Assembly: GCA_009602735.1 (NCBI GenBank)
Contig: WELA01003661.1
Span: 34,410-98,409 of the forward strand
Source: Mesotaenium endlicherianum
Taxonomy: Eukaryota > Streptophyta > Zygnematophyceae > Zygnematales > Mesotaeniaceae
Length of the DNA stretch: 64,000 bases
Direction: 5' to 3'
The position numbers and the translations under genes are program-made. Below, piece after piece: positions 13,465-27,263 of this stretch (its first letter is position 1; every line of letters begins with the position of its first letter). Below the pieces are notes generated by a model. It worked only from the letters and a program-made list of their open reading frames with translations, was not told where the DNA came from and ran no database searches.

Positions 13465-13504
13465 ATGCCCAATGATGCCAAGTGATGCCGAGTGAGGCCG
13501 AGGT
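13465..13504. repeat. Degenerate tandem decamer, 4 units
   Basis: Four consecutive 10-base units in exact register: atgcccaatg, atgccaagtg, atgccgagtg, aggccgaggt. They lie about 370 bp before the PABP start codon. Similar decameric arrays occur in other promoter regions of this window. Confidence 0.75.
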
Positions 13505-13794
13505 TGATGGGTGCTTTCGCTCGGGACGACCGCGGAGCAAAAGGGTTTTGAGTATAATCACCCACACTCGCTTCCGCCGTTAGCTCAGTTCATTTTTTCT
13601 CAGCAGGTTGAGCAGCGAGCACAGCAGGTGGCCGGAGCTGCACCTCAAGCACTCCTCTCCCGCTTGCGCTCTTGAGCGCACGGGTAGGAAGCTGCGATAT
13701 GGTTAGATACTGTTGATTGGTCCCCATTACCCCCTCTTTAAGTCAGACTACATTTCTCTTTAGAGGAAGGGTATTGAGGGTGGTCATCAACCCG

Positions 13795-13832
13795 AAAAAC
13801 AAAAAAAAAACAACATATATACACTAAAAAAC
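13795..13832 (+). promoter_or_regulatory. A-rich tract in the PABP 5' leader
   Basis: An adenine-dominated stretch (runs of 5, 10 and 6 A with few interruptions) ends about 38 bp before the PABP start codon, so it is probably in the 5' untranslated region. In animals the PABPC1 mRNA carries an A-rich leader element that binds PABP and represses its own translation. The same role here is inference by analogy. Confidence 0.5.
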
Positions 13833-13836
13833 CTAG

Positions 13837-18125
<4,289 letters not shown>

Positions 18126-19666
18126 AGGGCTCACTTGCTGCTGGATATTCAGCTTACGATGTGCAGGCACTTCTGCTGGCTGGTTTTGAGCTGCGATGGA
18201 ACTTCCATAACTTTCATGGTCTCATGTTTCAGTATTCTCCTGTGAAAATGAGTTGTGAATATTCAGGTTTTCTTGTCGATGCTTCCAAATTAATACAGGC
18301 TTTGTGGTGTTGTGTGCACAAGTTATACTTCGGTGCTTGTGTCACATGCATGAATTTGTGGGGGGGTTAATGCTGACAAATGTATATTGGTCATGTGAAG
18401 CACTCACTTACGTGAGTGCTCTAAGTTTGGAGTACATGGGCAAAGTCTTCTACTGATTCATTTGCCTATACACCAGGTGCTTGTAGCAATACTAGAATAG
18501 GAACTTCATCGTTGTACTGGAATGTTGCCAGATTACAGTGGCCAGATTGATTCAGTTGAGATGGACAAAATTGTAACTGGGCAGGGCTGCTCTTCAATCG
18601 TGGCGAAGCTGATCAAGGTAAGGTTTACAGCGGTATGTGGTCCGTTAATTTTCACTTGTGTATATTTTAGACTTACTGTTAAAATAATTCATACGAGTCG
18701 TAGTTAATCCTTGTGAAGCTGTTGAGGACTTGTAACTGATAGAGACTCCTATAAGACTTGCGTGAAGGCCAAACTTGACTTCACTAACACCTGAAGCGTG
18801 TCAGAGGCCAATCAAGAAGATCTTCATGGCGAGAGATTGGGGCATCTGGTACCTTAACAAATTGCTGACTTGTCTTGTCAGTGTAAACCAACTGCCACCA
18901 TTCGCCATCATTCACAATTGCCCCTAGGTAAAGTTGCAAGTTTGTCAAACGAATTCCAAAATACGTGCAATTGCAAGAAAGCTGGAATCGCAACTTTGAA
19001 GATTTGCCCACTGTAAACTGGCCCAGCTCACTCACCACCCCCCAACCAAATGCAACTTGCATGCCCTGCATTATGATTTGGCCAGGCCTGTGCAAATTGC
19101 TTCAGACCCCGTCAAACATGGAGGAGAGGACAAACCGGGAGGGACAATGGTGACATGAATGCATTCAGACCGTGCTTGAATATATAGGCTATATGTCACG
19201 CGCCAGTTTGCTCGCAGAGCTTGTTGGCGTAGTCTACCATGCTATATAGCCACCTACAGATTAAGAAGATGTTACATAAGTTTCTAAGCTAGAGTAGCCT
19301 CTCTCATCGGCATGTGAAGTGTAAGTATGCTACTACACGCTTGCTACCCCGATATATATAGCTTTTGAAGATTATTCACTTTTTCCAAGATCATGCTGTT
19401 TGAACCCAAGGAGCATGCGCTGTGACAATTCCAAGCTTTAATGAAGGGCCTATGATTTGGCTGAGACGAGTAACTATCTGCCAGCTTGTTTCCTGGCTCC
19501 TATGTAGCAACTATGTGGCTTCCTCCATATAAGGATTGGAGAGAAGCTTCTTGTGGCCAATTTGTTGATGGACTACTGTGGAGAAAGATGATATGTTCTA
19601 TCGCACCGGAATAGAAACAGGTGAAATAACACGTACAACAGCATCTGTATACTAGAGGTAAAAGCT
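18126..19666. other. Convergent intergenic region of PABP and CSK
   Basis: About 1.5 kb. The PABP 3' untranslated region starts here; TGTAA, the polyadenylation signal known from chlorophytes, occurs at about 18572 and 18733. Nothing else is recognisable. Short open frames here show no known domain. Confidence 0.5.
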
Positions 19667-22090
19667 TCAGAGCGAGCCACTAATTGCAGCAGGCATGTTT
19701 GAGCTCCCCTCTGGAGTCTCTATGGCCGCGACAGGCTGCCCGTCCCCATAGATGGCTGGCAGCCACAACTCCACCCGCGTGCCTCCGTATCCAAAAGGCG
19801 CGTTGACAAGATGGGGAGACTGCATGCGGAGCACTCCGCCGATGTCCTCCACAAGGTCCCTAGCCATGCTCAGCTCCTGCGAGGCATGAAGTGCCTCTCC
19901 CGCGTTCACAGCCATGGAGGATAAGCTCTTCACAGAGGATCCCAGAGGAACCAGAACGTCTTCCTGACTCTGCACACCAGTCAACACGAGGACAGAAAGA
20001 AAGTTGGTGCACGTGCAAACCACCGGAAATTCTCACTGACGAGTACACTGTTCTCAAACTCACCGTACTGAGAGACCATTTTTGCGCGTATCTTTCCATG
20101 CGACTTGCACGGTTACACATAACATGCAGCTCTGGAGAGGCGACGTTTCCTCCACTCTCCCCACTCGCTAAACTCTTAAAGGTATCTACAATGCCTCCAC
20201 ACGAGTAGAGAAACGTACAACTGCAGCAACACAAGTACACACACATTCATACGCACACGGAAAGAGACCCTGAGAGTCAACCCTGAGTCCTACACGTCAG
20301 AAGCTGAGCCAAGAGCCGCGTGTTCTGAGAGCTCCAATTGCATAACACAGGGCAACACAAGCTGTGTCCTTCCGTGCAAGCGAGCAGACTTGCAGAGCTC
20401 ATACCAAAAGGCAGCAGCCAGGGCCGTTGTCCTCCACCAGAACAAGCACACCCCCCCCAGGGGCCTGCGCAACCTCCACCCGCACCCAGCCACCTGGCGC
20501 CGTCAAGTGCAGCGCCGGGTCCAGCACGTTGCTGAGGGCCTGCCGCAGATGCATCGCATCAGCGGCCACACGCGGCACACTCCCCTCTGCCGCCAGGATG
20601 TGATGCACCGTGAGCTCGCGCTGGCGCGCTATGCCCTGCCCTGCCTTGAGCAGCTGCGCCACCACCTCCACCGCGTCGCACCCCCCCCTGCACATATCCC
20701 CCTCATCACACATTGACATATGCATACGCACACGCACACACACGCACACACACACATGCGCGGACAATGTCAGAAAGAGAAAAGGATACTCCCTTTACAC
20801 TTTGGATGTGAGCCGGCATGCCTCACTGCCAGAGCATGCATGCTGTGTCTTCTAAGCTCAAGAAGTGGCGCTAGCAGTGCTCCGTAGGAGTCACGACCGC
20901 ATTGCAGAATCGAAGCATTTTTCAGCTGCCGAGATTAAAAACTCACATACACACCTTGTACTTGGTAATGCGCATTGTGCTTGAAGCATGCTCGCATGCA
21001 GGGGTGGTGGCGGTGAGGAGGGGACCTGGAGTGGAGCGGCGCCTGGTGCACAAAGTCTTGCAGCGGGGCCAGCGCTAGAGGGGGCATGGGCATCTCACGG
21101 TCCCGCCCCCCCCCTCCTGCTGCCGGCAACAGCTGCTGCCTGCCGCCAGGCGGTGGCAGGATAGCCAACGGCGGCTTCTCCTCTGCTGCCCAGGGCGACG
21201 CCTCCTTGTACTGTGCACGCGCATGTGTATGCGTGTATAGTTACCATCCCCCCCACCCAGGGCCACGTCACGATCAGCAACAACACGCACTCCTGAAGCG
21301 AGCCCTTTTGAGAGCGGACAGCACAGGGGGGAAGAGGAGCAGAAAAAAAAGAGCTCCTGGAGGACAAATACTTGTCAAGGCAATGCGAGGGCCATGCTCA
21401 CTCGCCCGTGAGATAACAGACAGGGGAGGGGAAAGTGGGGAGGTATGAGGGGATGGATGGTACAGCGGAGGAGGCTGCAGACGAGGCGGAAGCGGAGGAG
21501 CTCGAGGAGGACATGGTGGTGGTGGTGGAGGAGGAGGAGGAGGAGGAGGGGTAGACGGCGCTCTGCAGCTGGCGCACGGTGTCCTTAATGGAGTTGCCCT
21601 GCTCCAGCATGTCCTCCACCAGCTCGCTGCTCACCAGCTGCTCCTGCTCCCCCCTTTCCCCGCCCCCACTCAAATTGTGTTGGTGAGGGGGGCTAGCAAG
21701 CAGCATCTCCCTCCCCCTCTCCCTCCCTCCCTCTTCACACATTCACCAACATGCATGCAGCATGAGCTCCAGCATGAGTGGGCCAGCCAGGGGGGGAGAT
21801 CAAAAGCAGGCAGGTGGGCGGGTGTATAGAACTCTCCCCATTGTGCTCACCTCGCCGCCGCGGCGCAGCTGGGGCAGCAGCATGCGGCCCAGAGTCCGCA
21901 GCGCACTCAGGGGCCCCCGCACCTGCACACCCTCCCCCCGCCCACATTGGCCGACAAGAGTGAGAGTGGGTGGGAAGTCAGAAAGTGCTCCTGTCATCTT
22001 TGTACACCTTGGAAGTGCGGGAAACGAAGTTTCAGAGGCGGCATGAGAAAGACCACGTACAGCAAACACACACACATGCACGCGTGCACA

Positions 22091-22141
<51 letters not shown>

Positions 22142-25100
22142 GCACGCACGCGCGCGCGAGAGGGAGGGAGGGTGGGAGAGAGGGAGAGGGAGAGGGAGAG
22201 GAAGAGAGAGGGAGGGGGAGAGGGATGCGAGGAAGGAGGTCTCACATGCGACGGATTCTAGGAGCTGCCGCCCGAAGTCCCGCGCCATGTCCACTGGAAA
22301 GGCCCTGTAGTTGTTCTTCCGCAGAAAGTCGTAGAGGCTCGGGCCCAGCCGCTCAAACACCTGTCGCACACACGAGCGCACACACGCACACACACACACA
22401 CNNNNNNNNNNNNNNNNNNNNNNNNNNNNNNNNNNNNNNNNNNNNNNNNNNNNNNNNNNNNNNNNNNNNNNNNNNNNNNNNNNNNNNNNNNNNNNNNNNN
22501 NNNNNNNNNNNNNNNNNNNNNNNNNNNNNNNNNNNNNNNNNNNNNNNNNNNNNNNNNNNNNNNNNNNNNNNNNNNNNNNNNNNNNNNNNNNNNNNNNNNN
22601 NNNNNNNNNNNNNNNNNNNNNNNNNNNNNNNNNNNNNNNNNNNNNNNNNNNNNNNNNNNNNNNNNNNNNNNNNNNNNNNNNNNNNNNNNNNNNNNNNNNN
22701 NNNNNNNNNNNNNNNNNNNNNNNNNNNNNNNNNNNNNNNNNNNNNNNNNNNNNNNNNNNNNNNNNNNNNNNNNNNNNNNNNNNNNNNNNNNNNNNNNNNN
22801 NNNNNNNNNNNNNNNNNNNNNNNNNNNNNNNNNNNNNNNNNNNNNNNNNNNNNNNNNNNNNNNNNNNNNNNNNNNNNNNNNNNNNNNNNNNNNNNNNNNN
22901 NNNNNNNNNNNNNNNNNNNNNNNNNNNNNNNNNNNNNNNNNNNNNNNNNNNNNNNNNNNNNNNNNNNNNNNNNNNNNNNNNNNNNNNNNNNNNNNNNNNN
23001 NNNNNNNNNNNNNNNNGGGGGGGTGGGGAGGGAGAGGGGGAGGGGGAGGAACAAGCACCTTCTCTAGCAGGCTATCCATATGCACCGCACGCTGCCAAGT
23101 GGTCTGCTGCAGGAGCAGCGATCTCTGTAAACGGCAACACCAACAGTCCCCCAATCAGCTCCCACGCTTGCTAGCAGTGCGGTGCTTCAACCTTCCTCTG
23201 GAGTGTCCTACGCCTGACTTGCAAAGCGCGCACCGCACATTGCCCACGCACCACACCCTCGCGCGATTGCCACTGGGGTTGCCCAATCGGTGGTGTGTGA
23301 GATGTATGCGAAGCAGCAGCAGCAGCAAGAGACTGGCATGTGGCCTGGTAGGCTCTGGTGGGAGATGGGAAGGGGGGGGGGGACCTGCTCCATGATGCAG
23401 GCGCACGCGAGCGAGAGGGCGATGCCGGCAGCCGCCTCCTGCTCGTCACGGCTGAACACCGATCTCCCCTCCATGTCAGCTGCACCATTACCTCCACCTG
23501 CTGCCACCTGGGCTGCAGGGCCAGCTGACGCTTGGGGTCTCGTGCCGGCAGGTGGCGGCCACACGGGCTTCACCGCCTTCACCACCTGCGGCGGTGCTTT
23601 CGCCACCTGTTTCCCCCCCTCCTCTCCCTCCCTCCCAATAAGAACAGACGTGCACTACTAAGACAAGCGGAACAGATGCATGCGTGCCCTCTTGCTTGCC
23701 TCCCTCTCCCACTCTGTCCACCCCAGCCAGCCAGCCACCCAAGCAGAGCAGAGCAGCGGCAAGTGCCCAAGCACGCATGCTCCATGAAACAATCCAACTG
23801 GTGGCTGTTGCCAATCACCTTGAGCCCACCAGCACCCGCACAAGCGCACCCCGATAGCCACCCTGACAAGCGGCTCTCACACAGGCCCCTCGGCAGTGAA
23901 AGTGGAGCAGCGCAGGATTGGAGTGTGCGGACCTTGGCAGAGGTGCAGCGGCGCTCGCAGACGAGCAGGCCCAGCACAAAGGAGGAGCGCGCCAGCGGCA
24001 CCACAAGCGCCCTCCTCTCCGGCAGCTCCACCGCCTGTCCACCCCCTCCACCCTCAGGCTCACGTGCATCACACAGCTGCTGCTGCTGCTACTTCCACGC
24101 ACTTGCGGGCTTACTGCAGTGCAAAGCTACACAACGGGGGGGAGGGAGGGAGAGGGAGAGGATGGGAGGGAGGGAGGTAACCGCAGAGGGAGCAGAAGAG
24201 GGAGCGGGAGAGAGGAGAGGGAGAGAGTGGAAGGGGAGGGAGGGAGGGAGAGAGCGGGAGATGCCTCGTGCTCGACGAGTGCCGTCTCCACAGAGCGGCC
24301 GGCAAAGGCAGCGTCGGCGTCGGCGTTCGCGGAGAGCACGATGGTGTCTGCTGCGCCTGCTGCTGCGCCGCCGCCGCCGCCGCGCATGGTGATGAGCGCC
24401 TTGTCGTGCTCCTGGCGGCAGAAGACGCCCATGCGCTGCAGCTCCAGCCGCCCGCTGGCGTAGCTCTCTGGTACGCGGATGTACACCTGCGCGCCCCCTC
24501 GCCCTCGCCCGCGCCAGCATTGCTTCAGACTCAGCCCTGGCCTTGGCTGCCTCCTGCGCCGTGTTGACTGGCACCCCGGAGACTGCCCCCCCATCCTCAC
24601 GAGCAGCGAGTGCCATGCATGGAGCCTTGTGGCGGATATTGCACCGCAGATGCGCAGCCCTCCCAGCGCAGGATTGGCACGGAAAGACAGCACCAGCTCG
24701 CACCAGCAGAGGGCCTGCATGAACAAACTCACACACCCCATGCTGCTTGGCAAGCTCTGCCTCCTGTGGGCTGGCCGTACGGGCATACAAGCGGCACAAG
24801 TGACGCCAATGGGGGCAAACATCTGCTCAAATCGCGTGTACGCCTCCAAAATTAAGAATGGACAATGGCAGCTGAGCACGTCCGGAGACCCGACAGCAGA
24901 AAGAGATCACACTGCCACCGCCGCCGCCGCCGCTGACCAAGTGTGGTGTGGCGGCTGGCTTAATCGTCTCCCATTCCCTTTCTACCCCCGGGATAGCAGG
25001 TGCATGCCTTTGTGTGTGTGTATGTGCGTGTGTGCATTCCCGGCTTCTCTTTCTGCGCTTGCCCTCCAAAAGAAGCAGCCCCAGCTTCTCTTTCTGCTTG

Positions 25101-26087
25101 GCTTGCCTCGGCTACAAGGGGGAGTTAAAAGAAAAGAGACCCTCCCTCCCTCCCCCCCTCACCTCTCCTTCATGCGTGTTAGGGCTAACGCCAAGCAAGG
25201 GCCCGAGCGAGCAAGGGGTGGGGGGGGGGGGTATGTACGGTGAGGAGGTCGTGGGGCGCCAGGTGCTTGGAGCACAGCTCCAGCTGCGCCTGGCACAGCG
25301 TGAAGAAGTCATCGCTGGGCCCCCCTCCCAGCCCGCCCCTCAGCAGGCTGCTGGCGCTGTCCGAGCCCCTCTCCACATTGACGTGCGTGGAGCACGCGGC
25401 TGCAATGGCAGCCGCGATGGCATAGGCGGCGGACGGCAGCCCGCCTCCCCCCTCCTCTGCTGCGCCCCGCATGGCGCGGCACTTCACGCCCATGTCAGCC
25501 GCCGCGCGCCCGCTCACAGCAACAGCACGTCCTTGCGTGCGAGAGGAGGTGTGGCTGGCGTTGGGGGTGGCGGCGGAGGGCAGCCCTGCGCAACCAGGGC
25601 CTGCCGCCTCGCTGTGGCGAACCCCACGACTGCGGCACGTGGCGCTGCTGGCGCCGTTGCTGCGGGTGCTACTACTGCTGCTGATAGCCCCAGTGCCTCT
25701 GGAGCCTATGCCCATCATAGTCATCATGCTTGTCGTTGTCGTCGTTGTCATCATTCTCAATGACTTGGAGGAGGGGGAGGGGAGGGAGGAGGAGCCTCCT
25801 TTATGGGCGGGCTTGTACAGAAAAAGTGTTTCCTTTCTTGCGGCTGCTCTAGCACTGCAGCTGCTGCTGCTGCTGCTGCATGAGCATGCTTCCACGTGGG
25901 TGCGGCCAGATGTCGACGCCTCTGGCTGCCCTCTGCCAACACTGCTGAGGGTGACGCGCAGAGGGGCAGCGCGTAAGCCTGCTGCTGCACCTGCCGCAGC
26001 TACCGCCACTGTGCTGCAGGGCTCTGTGAGGTGGATGCTGCCCATTGTCATCATGGAGACGCTGCCACTCATGGCCACACCCACCAT
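19667..26087 (-). CDS. CSK: Chloroplast sensor kinase (CSK)
   Basis: Two-component-like kinase that links plastoquinone redox state to chloroplast gene transcription. Exons in coding order: 25239-26087, about 24277-24486, 23933-24088, 23385-23606, 23059-23124, 21851-21922, 21464-21643, 21026-21210, 20405-20687, 19667-19969 (about 840 aa). The N-terminal 250 residues are Ser/Ala/Thr-rich and should include a transit peptide. The GAF sensor region runs from DDFFTLCQAQLEL through VYIRVPESYASGRLELQRMG and LVVPLARSSFVLGLLV to GIALSLACACIMEQ. The phosphoacceptor helix is LLEKVRGPLSALRTLGRML, with Glu where a canonical histidine kinase has His. EMPMPPLALAPL, LRQALSNVLDPAL (N box), VEDNGPG (G1 box) and GGTRVELWLPA complete the ATPase. 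Only the exon 2 donor is unclear. Intron 5 holds an assembly gap and a foreign-looking kinase exon. Confidence 0.9.
22085..22230. repeat. (CA)n and GA-rich microsatellites in CSK intron 5
   Basis: A long (CA)n run (about 22092-22137) passes through GCAC/GC repeats into a GA-rich tract. A second (CA)n run (about 22380-22401) touches the assembly gap. The isolated kinase exon at 22246-22360 lies between these repeats. Confidence 0.85.
22246..22360 (-). other. Isolated LAMMER (CLK/AFC) kinase exon inside a CSK intron
   Basis: The 115-bp segment encodes VFERLGPSLYDFLRKNN, then PVDMARDFGRQLLESVA. This is the strongly conserved hinge and helix region of LAMMER dual-specificity kinases, just before the catalytic HTDLKPEN loop. 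It has an AG acceptor before the first codon and a GTGAG donor after one extra base. No other LAMMER exon is visible on either side; the flanks are microsatellites and the gap at 22402-23016. CSK reads correctly if this exon is skipped (LLEK joins VRGPL). It could be a misassembly through (CA)n repeats, a transposed gene fragment, or the remnant of a nested gene largely hidden in the gap. Confidence 0.8.
22402..23016. other. Assembly gap (615 N)
   Basis: Run of N between a (CA)n tract and a poly-G/GA-rich tract, inside CSK intron 5. The CSK exons on both sides (23059-23124 and 21851-21922) join in phase without missing residues. Confidence 0.99.
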
Positions 26088-27263
26088 GCCCCTCTTGCAA
26101 CAGAAGAGGGCTTATGCTTGACTGAACTCACCGAGCGCAGTTCCTGCTCTTACTTCCTTCTGCCACACCTCCACTACTCTGCTATTCCCCACAGGTCGTT
26201 TTTTGCCCTGCAAAATCGTCAAATGCATTCAGGAGCTGCCTGCTGGCAATAAGTGGAATGTGCCATGAGAAGCATATTCTAGGGGTAGAATATGCACCGG
26301 TTCCTATTGAGGCATTTCCTAAATGTGCTATTTGTCACACTTATCTCAATGCAGCCCTTCCTGGACAAACACATGACATCTGAAAACATGCAGTTAATTC
26401 AGCGATATGCAATAAGCTTCTCTCTTATTTTGGGGCCACAAGTCAGCAAGAGTCATACTGCGTCCTTCAAAAAGCCTGCTTTGCTCGTCGGAAGCATGCA
26501 GGCAGACTTTGCTGAAATGATCGACAAAAGAGGCGAACATAACATGCGGTGGGTTTCTACTACGACTACTTCAAAATACTCGCCAAATGGAGTTTTTGAG
26601 CCACTGATCTCGCAAACTGCAAACTACTGGCAGCGATCAACTACTAGCCCCGACGCTCTCCTGCATTTGATTGATTTAGCAAGTGTAAAGCGCGAAAAGG
26701 CAGCGCGCTGCTAAGCAGTATATGTTATCCTCTAATGAGCGGCACATTCCTTGCTTTGAAGAGAGAATAGTCACAAAGACATAAGATATATAAGTGCTCT
26801 ACGTGCTTATTTCCGCACAAGATGGTGTTCACTCTGTTGCTGCATTACACATTAAGGCAACCTCTATCTGTTCATCCCGTCCGTGATATAGGAGCCAGTG
26901 CAGGTTCCGCAAATTGCGTAATGAAAGAGCTCCTACCTTGCAAGCAGGCTATGAAATAGACCTTCCTCGAGGCAGACCTGTGCCGCTACTAGGATAGACA
27001 TGAGGGGAGGTAAGGACATCCATGAGGAAACTCGAGGCTTGCATGACAACTCTTTAACACAAACTTCGTCCGCAAGTTAGTGTCGTGGGGAACACGCAGC
27101 GTGACGCTATATTTTCTCTCTTGAACCAAGAGGGTCAATCGACCGGGCTGGCGCTGACTGTAATTGATCGAGCGTGCTATCGCGAGATGCTGTGTGATGA
27201 ATCAAAAAGAGAGCACTCAAGATGTGAGCTGCAGGAGCGTCAATAAGATGTTCTCTCTATTTC
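26088..27263. promoter_or_regulatory. Divergent region between CSK and the exonuclease gene
   Basis: About 1.2 kb between divergent start codons. A TATATAA motif lies near 26786. An open frame at 26292-26714 (140 codons, +) has no recognisable domain and no supporting neighbour, so it is not called. No decameric repeat was found here, unlike other promoter regions of the window. Confidence 0.45.

Noticed and set aside
13003-13485. 160-codon open frame upstream of PABP
   Set aside because: No domain visible; it runs into the decamer array and fits poorly with the adjacent divergent promoters.
18522-18707. Short open frame after the PABP stop codon
   Set aside because: Lies in the probable 3' untranslated region and overlaps a TGTAA signal; no domain recognised.
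21970-23067. Long open frames spanning the second N gap
   Set aside because: They exist only because N runs contain no stop codons; the flanks are microsatellite translations.
26292-26714. 140-codon plus-strand open frame between CSK and the exonuclease gene
   Set aside because: No recognisable domain or motif and no supporting context; length is within chance for this region.
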